From an uncultured Bacilli bacterium (lineage in GTDB: Bacteria; Bacillota_I; Bacilli_A; RF39; UBA660): a stretch of 64,000 nucleotides of DNA. Position 1 is the stretch's first letter; every line of letters starts with the position of its first letter. The notes below the pieces were generated by a model, which was given only the letters and a program-made list of their open reading frames with translations, had not been told where the DNA came from and did not search any database. Shown here piece after piece: positions 33,068 to 42,671 of this stretch. The stretch covers positions 1 through 64,000 of the forward strand of contig CAKPFD010000002.1 of assembly GCA_934149515.1 (NCBI GenBank), given 5' to 3'. The position numbers were made by a program, and so were the translations under genes.

Positions 33068-33586
33068 ATGGCTCGTTATTTACCAGATTTATACAAAAAA
33101 AATATCTTTCAAATTAATTATCAAGCCTTAAAACAACAAAATATTACTTGCTTATTATTTGATTTAGATAACACTATCGCTCCAATTAGTAAACAACTAC
33201 CAGAAAAAGAAACCATAGATCTTATCAATAACCTAAAACAAGACTTTCAAATCATCTTGATATCTAACAGCTTAAAAAAACGGGTAGAACCATTCGGAAA
33301 AGCCTTAGGTATTCCATACTATCCATTTTTTCAAAAGCCCTACAGACATAAAATGAAACGTCTTTTAAAAACCTATCAGCTAAACCAAAATCAAATTGCT
33401 ATCATTGGGGATCAACTCTTAACAGATATACGCCTAGGAAAGAAAATGGACTTTTATACCATCTACGTTGATCCAATAGAAAACATCGATTATAAAATTA
33501 CAAGTATCAATCGCTTCTTAGAACGACACATTATCAATCACTATCAAAAACAACACATATTGGAAAGAGGAAAATATGATGAATGA
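33068..33586 (+). CDS. yqeG: HAD-superfamily phosphatase YqeG
   Basis: A 172-residue HAD subfamily IIIA protein with motif I DLDNTIAP (residues about 33-40), motif II SNS, and GDQLLTDIRLGKK (motif III/IV). The family is linked in gene order to YqeH and ribosome biogenesis; substrate unknown. ATG after AAAGGAGGAAAC, overlapping yqeH by 11 bases. Confidence 0.93.
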   Translation: MARYLPDLYKKNIFQINYQALKQQNITCLLFDLDNTIAPISKQLPEKETIDLINNLKQDFQIILISNSLKKRVEPFGKALGIPYYPFFQKPYRHKMKRLLKTYQLNQNQIAIIGDQLLTDIRLGKKMDFYTIYVDPIENIDYKITSINRFLERHIINHYQKQHILERGKYDE

Positions 33587-34583
33587 AGAAAAACACTGCC
33601 AAGGTTGTGGTATCAAATTACAAGATGAAAATATGTTACAAGAAGGATATACCGCCAACTTAGAAAACAAACTATGTCAACGCTGCTTCCGTATAAAAAA
33701 CTATGGAGACTATCAAGTCGTTACCAAAAGCAACGAAGAATATATCAACATATTAAAAGAAGTCGGAACAAAAAAAGATCTTGTCTTATACGTTGCTGAT
33801 TTATTAAATCTAGAAAAAGACATCACCGAAATCAGACAATATCTAAAAAATAAAATGATCTTAGTTCTCAACAAAAAAGATGTCTTACCAAAATCGGTTT
33901 CACAAGAGAAAATCATGCATTATTTTGAAAATATGGAAGTACCATTTGAAAAAATTATCGTTGTAAGCGTTGAAAAAAATGAAAATATAGATGAACTATT
34001 AAAACAAATCAAACTCTATCAAACAAGTAATGAAGTATATGTGGTAGGACATACCAATGCTGGTAAATCAACCCTTATCAACAAACTCATCAAAAACTAT
34101 TCAACCAACACCCAAGAATTAACTATTTCTCCATTACCATCTACCACCCTAAATACCGTAAAAATAGCAATCAACGATTACTTAACCCTAATTGATACTC
34201 CAGGATTAGTCGATAATACCAGCCTTGTCAACTATGTCGATACAAAAACCCTAAAGAAAATAACACCAAAAAAAGAAATCAAACCAAAAACTTATCAACT
34301 AAAAAAAGGTCAATCACTACTAGTAGAAAACTTACTACGTCTAGATTATCAAGAGGGTGAAAAAAATAGTGTTACCTTCTTCATCTCCAATGATTTAAAA
34401 GTAAAACGAATTGCAGCAAGAAGACAAGATCTAAAAGATCAAACCAAACGAACCTACCAAATGAAATATGAAGAAGACTTATGTATTAATGGTCTAGGAT
34501 TTATCAAAATTGTCAACAAAGGAATATTCGATATTTATCTTGATCAAAATATTGATATCTTCACAAGAAAAAGTTTAATTTAA
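33576..34583 (+). CDS. yqeH: Circularly permuted GTPase YqeH
   Basis: A 335-residue GTPase involved in 30S assembly. An N-terminal zinc finger (CQGCGIKL ... CQRCFRI) is followed by permuted G motifs: NKKD (G4), then GHTNAGKSTLINKL (G1), then DTPGL (G3), and a C-terminal basic domain. A second ATG at 33579 is equally possible. It closes the yqeG-yqeH unit; aroE, yqeI and nadD, which follow in Bacillus, are absent here. Confidence 0.94.
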   Translation: MMNEEKHCQGCGIKLQDENMLQEGYTANLENKLCQRCFRIKNYGDYQVVTKSNEEYINILKEVGTKKDLVLYVADLLNLEKDITEIRQYLKNKMILVLNKKDVLPKSVSQEKIMHYFENMEVPFEKIIVVSVEKNENIDELLKQIKLYQTSNEVYVVGHTNAGKSTLINKLIKNYSTNTQELTISPLPSTTLNTVKIAINDYLTLIDTPGLVDNTSLVNYVDTKTLKKITPKKEIKPKTYQLKKGQSLLVENLLRLDYQEGEKNSVTFFISNDLKVKRIAARRQDLKDQTKRTYQMKYEEDLCINGLGFIKIVNKGIFDIYLDQNIDIFTRKSLI

Positions 34584-34590
34584 GTGTTAT

Positions 34591-34632
34591 AGGAACTCTT
34601 TGTTTTACCTTTAAAGGAGTTCCTTTCTTTGC
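34591..34632 (+). terminator. Rho-independent terminator after yqeH
   Basis: AGGAACTC (34591-34598) pairs with GAGTTCCT (34617-34624), extended by TTT/AAA; weakly T-rich tail. Confidence 0.65.
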
Positions 34633-34651
34633 TAAAATCTATCAAATTAAG

Positions 34652-34680
34652 TTGAAAAAAAGAATAAGAAATGATACAGT
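34652..34680 (+). promoter_or_regulatory. Sigma-A promoter of dnaG-sigA-trmK
   Basis: TTGAAA (34652-34657), 17-base spacer, TACAGT (34675-34680) with extended TG (34672-34673). Confidence 0.7.
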
Positions 34681-34705
34681 AAAAGCAATTTAAAGGAGGG
34701 ATACC

Positions 34706-36427
34706 ATGCAAGAAGATATCATACAAGAAGTACGTAAAAAAAATGATATTGTCGATATTATTGGTGAGAAAATCCCCCTTGTAGCAAGAGGAAAAAACTA
34801 CTTTGGTGTCTGCCCATTTCATGAAGATACCAATCCATCGATGAGTGTATCAAGAGAAAAACAAATCTACACCTGTTTTTCCTGTCATGCCACCGGAAAT
34901 GTATTTACTTTCTTAATGAATTATGAACATAAAGAATTCAAAGAAGTCTTACAAGAATTAGCAAATAGAGTGGGAATTACCCTAAAAGGATATCATGAAA
35001 AAAAAGAAACCACTAAATATGATGCCTGGTATCAAATCTATGATATTGCAAGTAAATACTATCAAAACAACCTAATGACAGTCAAAGGAAAAGAAGCAAG
35101 AAAATATCTAGAAGAAAGAAACATAAACGATAGTTTAATCAAAGAATTTGGTATTGGCTATTCCCTAGAAAATAGAAAAGACTTAACAGATCTATTACTT
35201 CACAAAGGATATACGCTAGATCTATTAAACGAAGTAGGCCTAACAACCAATGATTACGACATTTACCATCAACGATTGATGTTTCCATTACAAGATTTAA
35301 ACGGAAAAATTATTGGATTCAGCGGTCGAATTATCAAAGGGAATCAAAACAAATATTTAAATACCAAAGAAACGGCTATATTTAAAAAAGGAAAATTACT
35401 TTACCATTATCACATTGCCAAAGAAGCAGCAAGAACTAGTAAATGTGTCCTAATAATGGAAGGCTTTATGGATGTTATAAGGGCAAGCAGTATTGATATT
35501 AAATATACAATTGCCACCATGGGTACTGCACTTACCAAAGAACACATTCAAGATATCAAACGCTTATCAAAAACAATTATTTTATGTTTCGATGGAGATG
35601 ACGCAGGACAGAAAGCAACCCTTGCAGCCGGTAATCTTTTTGCAACCTATCAAATCGAACCAAAAGTCATCGTCTTGCCAGCCGAGGAAGATCCTGATAC
35701 CTACATCCTTCATAATGGTAAAGAAGCCTTCCAGAGACTTATCGATAACGCTATTTACTTCAGTGACTATCAAATCAAAGCCATGAAAAAAGGCGTCAAC
35801 TTTTCAAATACAGAAGAAAAAGCTAACTACATTCACAAAGTATTAGAAGAGACAGCCAAAATAAAAGATCCTATTCGAATAGAGATTATTTTAAAAGATC
35901 TTGCAAAAGACTTCGAAATAGGGTATAATACCCTAGAAAAAAGTTTTCAGGAATTACAAACCAACCAACAACAAACTATTACGATTCCTGTTAATCGTGC
36001 ACCACTTGAAAAAAAAGATAAGTATCAAAAATCAAGCTATGCCATCATGTATTACATGTTAACTAACGAAAAAACCATTCACGTAATAGAAAACCAACAC
36101 CTAGTCCTTCCAAATGAAAAACTAAGAGCACTAGAAAGTGAAATTATTTATTTCTATCATCATTATGGCTTTATCACCATCGCTGATTTTTATACCTATC
36201 TAGCACCAAAAGAACAACTACTACCACTCTTATTTGAAATCGAGCAATTAGATCTCAAACCACAAATTACAAAAAGTGAACTATTAGAGTATTGTCAAGT
36301 GATCAAAGAATATAATAAGAACCAAGAAATGAAACGGTTAGAAAAGAAAATAAAAGAAGAAATTGATCCACTAAAACAAGCCCAAATTGCCGAAGAAATA
36401 AGAAAACTAAGAATAGGGGATGAGTGA
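34706..36427 (+). CDS. dnaG: DNA primase
   Basis: A 573-residue primase. The CHC2 zinc-binding domain has C36, H39, C57, C60; the TOPRIM core has EGFMDVI and DGDDAGQKA; the C-terminal part is the DnaB-interacting helical domain. It makes RNA primers at the fork. Start after AAAGGAGGG. First gene of the classical macromolecular synthesis operon, overlapping sigA (or abutting it, depending on the sigA start). Confidence 0.96.
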   Translation: MQEDIIQEVRKKNDIVDIIGEKIPLVARGKNYFGVCPFHEDTNPSMSVSREKQIYTCFSCHATGNVFTFLMNYEHKEFKEVLQELANRVGITLKGYHEKKETTKYDAWYQIYDIASKYYQNNLMTVKGKEARKYLEERNINDSLIKEFGIGYSLENRKDLTDLLLHKGYTLDLLNEVGLTTNDYDIYHQRLMFPLQDLNGKIIGFSGRIIKGNQNKYLNTKETAIFKKGKLLYHYHIAKEAARTSKCVLIMEGFMDVIRASSIDIKYTIATMGTALTKEHIQDIKRLSKTIILCFDGDDAGQKATLAAGNLFATYQIEPKVIVLPAEEDPDTYILHNGKEAFQRLIDNAIYFSDYQIKAMKKGVNFSNTEEKANYIHKVLEETAKIKDPIRIEIILKDLAKDFEIGYNTLEKSFQELQTNQQQTITIPVNRAPLEKKDKYQKSSYAIMYYMLTNEKTIHVIENQHLVLPNEKLRALESEIIYFYHHYGFITIADFYTYLAPKEQLLPLLFEIEQLDLKPQITKSELLEYCQVIKEYNKNQEMKRLEKKIKEEIDPLKQAQIAEEIRKLRIGDE

Positions 36428-36428
36428 A

Positions 36429-37520
36429 ATGGTAGAAGAAATCAAAACAATGGATGAAAGAAAAGAAAGACTATTAAAGCTAGGAAAAAAACAAGGCTTT
36501 GTAACCTATGAGCAACTAGCAGAAGAATTAAAAGGACTAGAAATTGATAGTGATAGTCTAGATGATTTATATAATGCTTTTATGGAAGCAGGAATTGAAA
36601 TCGTCAGTGATGATGGAAGTGATGATGCAACAGCAGAAGAAATCACTGAAAATACAAAAACAGAAGAATTGACTTTATCTAAAGATATCAAAATTAATGA
36701 TCCAGTTCGTATGTATTTAAAAGAAATCGGACGAATTCCACTACTAACTAGTGATGAAGAATTTGAATACGCTCATCGTGCTGTTGAAAACGATGAAGAA
36801 GCAAAACGTATCTTAGCAGAATCAAATTTGCGTTTAGTGGTATCTATTGCAAAACGTTATGTCGGTCGTGGAATGCTATTCCTTGATTTAATTCAGGAAG
36901 GAAATATCGGCTTAATGAAAGCAGTCGAAAAATTCGATCCAGAAAAAGGTTATAAATTCTCTACCTATGCAACTTGGTGGATTCGTCAAGCCATTACTCG
37001 TGCCATTGCCGATCAGGCAAGAACCATCAGAGTACCCGTTCACATGGTAGAAACAATCAACAAACTAGCAAGAATACAACGTCAACTAACACAAGAATTA
37101 AATCGTGAACCAACCGACGAAGAGATTGCCAAAAAACTAAATATTACCGTAGATAAAGTAAGAGAAGTATATAAAATTAGTCAAGATCCAGTATCATTAG
37201 AAACACCAATTGGTGAAGAAGATGATTCTCACTTAGGAGATTTCATTCGTGATGAAAGAACCATCGGACCAGAAGAATACGCTACCGAAGAAATGCTAAA
37301 AGAAGAATTGGCAGGTGTGTTATTAACCTTAACAGATAGAGAAGAAAAAGTATTACGCCTACGCTTTGGACTAGATGATGGACAATGCCGTACCCTAGAA
37401 GAAGTTGGACAAATCTTTGGTGTTACAAGAGAACGCATCCGTCAAATAGAAGCCAAAGCATTAAGAAAATTACGTCATCCATCAAGATCACGTAAACTAA
37501 AGGACTTCTTAACAGACTAA
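36429..37520 (+). CDS. sigA: Housekeeping RNA polymerase sigma factor SigA
   Basis: A 363-residue primary sigma factor: region 1.1 (acidic, 1-95), 1.2 (DPVRMYLKEIG), 2 (YATWWIRQAITRAIADQARTIR split around residue 180-200), 3 and 4 (VTRERIRQIEAKALRKLRHPSR). It recognises TTGACA/TATAAT promoters, in agreement with the promoters listed here. The ATG at 36429 has AGGGGATG at a good distance; ATG 36420 overlaps that site and would add three residues. Confidence 0.96.
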   Translation: MVEEIKTMDERKERLLKLGKKQGFVTYEQLAEELKGLEIDSDSLDDLYNAFMEAGIEIVSDDGSDDATAEEITENTKTEELTLSKDIKINDPVRMYLKEIGRIPLLTSDEEFEYAHRAVENDEEAKRILAESNLRLVVSIAKRYVGRGMLFLDLIQEGNIGLMKAVEKFDPEKGYKFSTYATWWIRQAITRAIADQARTIRVPVHMVETINKLARIQRQLTQELNREPTDEEIAKKLNITVDKVREVYKISQDPVSLETPIGEEDDSHLGDFIRDERTIGPEEYATEEMLKEELAGVLLTLTDREEKVLRLRFGLDDGQCRTLEEVGQIFGVTRERIRQIEAKALRKLRHPSRSRKLKDFLTD

Positions 37521-38185
37521 TGAAAATAAAAAAAAGATTACAAACAATAGGGGACTTAGTGCCCCTTTCTTCTTATCCATTAGATATTGGTTGCGATCAT
37601 GGATTATTATCCATTTATCTTGTAAAAGAAAGAAACTTTTCAAAAGTGTTCGCCTCTGATAACAAAGAAGGTCCATTACAACAAGCCAAAGAAAATAGTA
37701 AACGCTACCAAGTAGAGCAAAATATCATCCTCATCCTAAAAGACGGTCTAGAAGCCTATCAAGCACCAATTAATGTTATCACTATCTCCGGAATGGGAGG
37801 AATCCTAATCCAAAAATTACTTCTAGCAAAACAAGACATCTTAAAAAACATCAAAGCACTTATTCTATCGCCTAATCAAGACGTCTATATAGTAAGACAA
37901 ACATTAATGGATCTAAACTTTTCTATCAAAGAAGAAACAATCGTCAAAGAAAATAATAAATTCTATCCCATCATCTTAGCAGTACCAAAAAAACAAAACT
38001 ATAGTGAAAAAGATCTGTTTTTAGGACCTATTCTACAAGCCAAACAAGAAAAAGAAGTAATAGAATACTATCAAATACTTTTAACAGAAAAACAAATGAT
38101 TTTAAAAAAGCAAATTCCAAATACCAAAAAACAAGAACTAATCCAAGAAATAAATTATTTAAAAGAAATAGTAAACACCAATTGA
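37520..38185 (+). CDS. trmK: tRNA (adenine-22-N1)-methyltransferase
   Basis: A 221-residue Rossmann-fold SAM methyltransferase with motif I LDIGCDHGLLS and catalytic-region ISGMGG. TrmK methylates A22 of tRNAs. The start codon overlaps the sigA stop by one base (TAATG). In Bacillus nif3-like yqfO follows; here the next gene is variable protein 2, so the conserved block is broken at this point. Confidence 0.93.
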   Translation: MKIKKRLQTIGDLVPLSSYPLDIGCDHGLLSIYLVKERNFSKVFASDNKEGPLQQAKENSKRYQVEQNIILILKDGLEAYQAPINVITISGMGGILIQKLLLAKQDILKNIKALILSPNQDVYIVRQTLMDLNFSIKEETIVKENNKFYPIILAVPKKQNYSEKDLFLGPILQAKQEKEVIEYYQILLTEKQMILKKQIPNTKKQELIQEINYLKEIVNTN

Positions 38186-38210
38186 CAACAAGAAAATATG
38201 TTATTATAGC
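38182..38210 (+). promoter_or_regulatory. Promoter of variable protein 2
   Basis: TTGACA (38182-38187), 17 bases, TATAGC (38205-38210). A second TTGACA (38230-38235) with TAAAGT 16 bases on would start too close to the ribosome binding site. Confidence 0.6.
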
Positions 38211-38275
38211 ATGAAAAAAGAATGCAATTTTGACATATTGTATACTTGAATTAAAGTAAAATGAGGTGTTTTTTT

Positions 38276-40108
38276 ATGAAAGATAAAAACAAAGTAATTG
38301 GCTTCACTATCGCCGTTGTAGTACTACTTGTCGCCATTGTTGGAATTTCTTATGCTTGGTTAACAATGAGCGTATCAAGCAATAAAAAACAAGTATTACG
38401 AGTAGGAAGCTTACAAATTATTCTATCAGAGACAAATTCTATCACCTTAAGTGATGCCCATCCAATGAGCGATAGTGATGGTATGAATCAAACAGGATTT
38501 GAATTTTCTATCATCAATAACGATAAAATAAGTACCGTTTATAGCATTTATCTAGATGATGATACCATTGCAAGCAATCAAACAAGACTTGATGATAGCT
38601 ATATTAAATATAATTTAACAGCAAATGGAACAGCAGGAACCACAACCACCCTAGATTCAAGACACATCTATACCGGAACTATTAACAGTAAAACAACCGA
38701 TAAATTCATTTTAAGAGTATGGTTAAATGATGATATAGATGGCTACATCACAGGACAAGTCTTTAAAGTAAAACTAAGAGTTGAAATTGGTGATACCGGA
38801 CCAGCTCCAGTAGCTACTAAATTACTAGCAGGAGTAGGAAAAAACGGTGCAATAGATACCTCTGATTCAGAACAAACCTTTATCACCGGAACAAATCCAA
38901 ATAATTATATTTGGTATAGTGGGAAATTATGGAGGGCAGTATCCGTTGATCCAAGTGATAATAGTGCCAAATTAGTAACACAATGGAATATATCATCAAT
39001 ACCATACAATGCATCAAGAAATACAGCCTTTGAAGGAAGTTATATGCAACAATGGTTAAATGATACAACGAGAGATGGTTTCTTAGGAAATTTAAGAGAT
39101 TATGAAAAATTCATTAAAACAGATAGTGCGTGGAATGCCACACAAACAACTGTAAATACAAAACCAGCAAAAACAACAATGGTAACAAGTGCTGTAGGTT
39201 TATTAAATATGTATGAATATACAATGAGTTATAATGGTACAACATACTCAAATGGTTATTTAAATAACGGATTATATTGGTGGACATTAACACCATATAA
39301 CACGTCTAGCCTCCGTTCTGTGGGCACCTTTGGCAATGCGGGCAGCTACGGTGCTGCGAATTCGCGCGGTGGTCGGCCAACGATTAATCTAAAATCTAGT
39401 GTGGAAATTGTATCGGGTTCTGGAACAGTAAGTGATCCATATCGCTTGAAAGGAGATAATGATACACCAACATCTGGCACCAAACTAGCGACAAGATATA
39501 GTGGCGAGTACATTAGATTTGGTACAGGAGAAAATAATTTATATCAGATTGTCAGTCATGAAACAGAAGGATTAACAAAAATAGTAAGTGCCATACCATT
39601 AAAAGAAAGCGGGAGTGGGAAAAAAATTGTTTTTGCAAGTTCAGGAGTTAATTATTCTAGTAGTAATACAATAGGAGCGTTCTTGAATGGAGAATATTTA
39701 ACAAGTGGTAGTTATCTAACAACTGATCAAGTAAATATGATAGAAAATAGTACGACATGGTATTTGGGAACAGTAGGATCTGGTACAAGTTATAAATTAG
39801 CAAAATATGCAAGCACGACAAGTACTAATTTAACTTCAACTACGACAACAGCGAAAGTTGGATTATTAAGAGTAGGAGAATTAAATTCTGGACAATTTGA
39901 TAGATATGAAAATAATACAGATTATTGGACATTAACACCATATGGCACATCTAGCGTCTGTTATGTATACATCAATGGCGATGTGAATAGCTACGGTGTT
40001 GCGAATTCGTACGGTGGTCGGCCAACGATTAATCTAAAATCTAATGTTGTGATCACAAGTGGTGATGGTACGAAAGAAAATCCATTTACGGTTTCTTTAA
40101 GTAGCTAA
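38276..40108 (+). CDS. Variable surface protein 2: TasA-like N-terminus and two C-type-lectin-like domains
   Basis: A 610-residue exported protein, paralogous to those at 17299 and 59439. Signal-anchor about residues 8-27 ending VGISYAWL, a beta-rich domain to about 178 (VLRVGSLQIILSE ... KVKLRVEIGD), then domain A (LLAGVGKNGAIDTSDSEQTF ... WWTLTPYNTS ... RPTINLK) and domain B (TRYSGEYIRFGTGENNLY ... YWTLTPYGTS ... RPTINLKSNVVI). Hypervariable segments are 39296-39388 and 39941-40033. Outside these, DNA identity with the third paralogue is very high. The ATG at 38276 follows GAGGTG; ATG 38261 lies upstream of that site. It lies alone between trmK and proS with its own promoter and terminator. 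Confidence 0.8.
   Translation: MKDKNKVIGFTIAVVVLLVAIVGISYAWLTMSVSSNKKQVLRVGSLQIILSETNSITLSDAHPMSDSDGMNQTGFEFSIINNDKISTVYSIYLDDDTIASNQTRLDDSYIKYNLTANGTAGTTTTLDSRHIYTGTINSKTTDKFILRVWLNDDIDGYITGQVFKVKLRVEIGDTGPAPVATKLLAGVGKNGAIDTSDSEQTFITGTNPNNYIWYSGKLWRAVSVDPSDNSAKLVTQWNISSIPYNASRNTAFEGSYMQQWLNDTTRDGFLGNLRDYEKFIKTDSAWNATQTTVNTKPAKTTMVTSAVGLLNMYEYTMSYNGTTYSNGYLNNGLYWWTLTPYNTSSLRSVGTFGNAGSYGAANSRGGRPTINLKSSVEIVSGSGTVSDPYRLKGDNDTPTSGTKLATRYSGEYIRFGTGENNLYQIVSHETEGLTKIVSAIPLKESGSGKKIVFASSGVNYSSSNTIGAFLNGEYLTSGSYLTTDQVNMIENSTTWYLGTVGSGTSYKLAKYASTTSTNLTSTTTTAKVGLLRVGELNSGQFDRYENNTDYWTLTPYGTSSVCYVYINGDVNSYGVANSYGGRPTINLKSNVVITSGDGTKENPFTVSLSS
39296..39388 (+). other. Hypervariable segment 2A (DGR-type variable repeat candidate)
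   Basis: Thirty-one codons between WTLTP and INLK. Codons such as GGC-ACC-TTT and GGC-AGC-TAC keep the third bases seen in the other copies. The 3' edge TCGCGCGGTGGTCGGCCA is GC-rich. Confidence 0.7.
39941..40033 (+). other. Hypervariable segment 2B (DGR-type variable repeat candidate)
   Basis: Same position in domain B. It shares the block TAC-ATC-AAT-GGC-GAT with segment 1A although its flanks belong to the B type, which suggests shared template or gene conversion. Confidence 0.7.
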
Positions 40109-40115
40109 TATAAAG

Positions 40116-40148
40116 TAAAGTATCTAATTTGATGCTTTATTTTTTTTA
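40116..40148 (+). terminator. Rho-independent terminator after variable protein 2
   Basis: TAAAGTATC (40116-40124) pairs with GATGCTTTA (40131-40139), loop TAATTT, then eight or more T. Confidence 0.85.
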
Positions 40149-40154
40149 CTGCCA

Positions 40155-40182
40155 TTGATTGCAATCACTTCTTAGATATGAT
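40155..40182 (+). promoter_or_regulatory. Promoter of proS-trpS-popT
   Basis: TTGATT (40155-40160), 16-base spacer, TATGAT (40177-40182). Confidence 0.55.
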
Positions 40183-40215
40183 AAGATGATTGATAGAAGT
40201 TTGGAGGGAACAAGG

Positions 40216-41637
40216 ATGAAAAACGAAAAGATTACAAGTCGTGATGTGGATTTTGCAAAATGGTATACCGATGTCACTAAAGCTGCTCATCTTGCAGATT
40301 ATTCTAGTGTAAAAGGATGTATCATATTTGAACCAAACGGTTATGCAATTTGGGAGAAAATGCAACAGACACTAGATAAAATGTTTAAGCAAACAGGACA
40401 TAGAAATGTGTACATGCCACTATTAATTCCAGAAAATCTTTTGAAAAAAGAAGGGGATTTAGTAGAAGGTTTTGCTCCAGAAGTAGCTTGGGTAACAAAA
40501 GGTGGAGAAAAACAATTAGAAGAACCACTATGCATTCGTCCAACGTCAGAGACCCTATTTAGTGATTATTACCACCATGTTGTAAAGTCTTATCGTGATT
40601 TACCTCTTAAATATAACCAATGGTGTAGTGTATTACGCTGGGAGAAAGAAACAAGACCATTCTTAAGAAGTAGAGAATTTTTATGGCAGGAAGGTCATAC
40701 CGTTCATGAAACAAGTTTAGAAGCAGAACAAGAAACCAAAAAAATGCTAGATATCTATGCCAAATTCTTTGAAGAATATTTAGCAATTCCTGTCATCAAA
40801 GGAAAGAAAACCGAAAAAGAAAAGTTTGCTGGTGCTGAATATACCTTGACCATTGAAACACTAATGTATAATGGAATTGCCTTACAATCAGCAACAAGTC
40901 ATTATTTTGGTGATAAATTTGCGAAAGCTTACGACATTACCTTCAAAGATAGAAATAATAAAGACGCTTACTGCTACCAGACATCATGGGGTGCTACAAC
41001 TAGAATGATTGGTGCTTTAATCATGGTACATAGTGATGATGCTGGATTAGTATTACCACCTAAAATCGCTCCAATTCAAGTTAGCTTGATTCCATTAGGA
41101 GAAGAAGACCAAATTAAAAACGTTACCAATGACATTGCTACAAAATTACAAGAACAAGATATTTCTTATACCATCGATGACAGTAAAAAAAGTCCAGGCT
41201 TTAAATTTGCAGAAGCAGAAGTCAATGGAATTCCATTACGAATTGAAATTGGTAAACGCGATCTAGAAAATAACCAAGTGACAATTGTAAGACGTGATAC
41301 AAGAGAAAAACAAACTGTTTCTTGCCAAGAAGATATCCTAACAGTTATCAAAAGCTTACTAGAAACGATGCAACATGACTTATACGAAAAAGCCTTAAAA
41401 AGAAGAAATGAATTGACCTTTACAGCACATAATTTAAAAGAAGTCGAAGAAATTATGTCTACTCATCCCGGTTTTATAAAAGCCATGTGGTGTGGAGACA
41501 GTGCTTGTGAAGAAAAAATGAAAGAAATAAAAGGTACTAAATCACGTTGTATCGTAGAAGAAGAAAAAGTAGATGATGTTTGTGTTGTGTGCGGTAAAAA
41601 AGCAAAACACTTAGTCATTTGGGGTATTCAATACTAA
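40216..41637 (+). CDS. proS: Prolyl-tRNA synthetase, archaeal/eukaryotic-like short type
   Basis: A 473-residue class II synthetase. It lacks the editing insertion of the bacterial-type enzyme (about 570 residues) and has the C-terminal zinc-binding extension with four cysteines (WCGDSACEEK, SRC, CVVCGKK) of the archaeal/eukaryotic-like form, also found in some Firmicutes and mollicutes. Motif 2 region is RWEKETRPFLRSREFLWQEG. Start ATG after TTGGAGGGAA. Followed by trpS after 11 bases. Confidence 0.95.
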   Translation: MKNEKITSRDVDFAKWYTDVTKAAHLADYSSVKGCIIFEPNGYAIWEKMQQTLDKMFKQTGHRNVYMPLLIPENLLKKEGDLVEGFAPEVAWVTKGGEKQLEEPLCIRPTSETLFSDYYHHVVKSYRDLPLKYNQWCSVLRWEKETRPFLRSREFLWQEGHTVHETSLEAEQETKKMLDIYAKFFEEYLAIPVIKGKKTEKEKFAGAEYTLTIETLMYNGIALQSATSHYFGDKFAKAYDITFKDRNNKDAYCYQTSWGATTRMIGALIMVHSDDAGLVLPPKIAPIQVSLIPLGEEDQIKNVTNDIATKLQEQDISYTIDDSKKSPGFKFAEAEVNGIPLRIEIGKRDLENNQVTIVRRDTREKQTVSCQEDILTVIKSLLETMQHDLYEKALKRRNELTFTAHNLKEVEEIMSTHPGFIKAMWCGDSACEEKMKEIKGTKSRCIVEEEKVDDVCVVCGKKAKHLVIWGIQY

Positions 41638-41648
41638 AGGAGAAAAGA

Positions 41649-42671
41649 ATGAAGAAGACAATTTTAACAGGAATTAGACCAACGGGAAACCTTCATTTAG
41701 GTCACTTTTATGGTGCTGTTGGTAATTGGGTAAAATTACAAGATCAATATGAAACATTTATTGAAATAGCAGATGTTCAAGCTTTGACAGATAATTTTCA
41801 AGATCCAGAAAGAGTAAGAAGAAATGTTAAAGAATTAACTCTTGATTTACTAGCAATTGGAATTGATCCAAATAAAGCACATTTATTTATTCAATCAGAA
41901 TTATCTGAAATAGCAGAATTAACGGTATTTTATTCTAACTTAGTGACAATGGCAAGATTATATCGCAATCCGACCGTTAAAACAGAAATTGCTCAAAAGA
42001 AAGCCGTTTTTGGTAACGATGGTGAATCCGTAACCTATGGTTTTGTCGGTTATCCTATCTCTCAAGCAGCAGATATTACCGCCTTACAAGGACAAATTAT
42101 CCCAGTAGGGGAAGATCAGCTACCGTTAATTGAACAATGTAGAGAAATCGTAAGAAAATTCAATCACATTTATGGAGAAACCCTAATCGAACCAGAACCA
42201 TTATTATCAGAAACACCTAGAATTAAAGGACTAGATGGTAATGAAAAAATGGGAAAAAGTCTAGGAAATGCTATCTATTTAAAAGATGATGAAAAAACAT
42301 TGAGCGAAAAAATAATGAAAGCCTTGACTGATCCTAATAAAATCAAAAAAGACGATCCAGCAAATCCAGATGTTTGTATGGTATATTATTATCATAAATT
42401 AAGTCAAAATGAAAACCTAGAAACCATCCGAAAAGAATGCCAAAAGGGAACAAGAGGATGCGTTGCTTGTAAAAAAGAACTAATTGCTAAGATGAATGAA
42501 AACCTACAAGCCTTTAGAGAAAAACGTGCGTATTATGAACAACATGAAGAAGAAGTAAAAAAGATATTACAAGAAGGAACTGCTCTTGCGAAAAAGAAAG
42601 CAGAAGAACAGTTGAAAAGAGTAAAAACAAGTATGAAAATAAATTATTGGGAGAATGAAAATGAAAGATAA
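41649..42671 (+). CDS. trpS: Tryptophanyl-tRNA synthetase
   Basis: A 340-residue class I synthetase with HIGH-type motif NLHLGHFYG (residues about 14-22), DVQALTDN, the conserved SQAADI, and KMSKS-type motif EKMGKS. Start after AAAGGAGAAAAG. It overlaps popT by eleven bases. Confidence 0.96.
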   Translation: MKKTILTGIRPTGNLHLGHFYGAVGNWVKLQDQYETFIEIADVQALTDNFQDPERVRRNVKELTLDLLAIGIDPNKAHLFIQSELSEIAELTVFYSNLVTMARLYRNPTVKTEIAQKKAVFGNDGESVTYGFVGYPISQAADITALQGQIIPVGEDQLPLIEQCREIVRKFNHIYGETLIEPEPLLSETPRIKGLDGNEKMGKSLGNAIYLKDDEKTLSEKIMKALTDPNKIKKDDPANPDVCMVYYYHKLSQNENLETIRKECQKGTRGCVACKKELIAKMNENLQAFREKRAYYEQHEEEVKKILQEGTALAKKKAEEQLKRVKTSMKINYWENENER

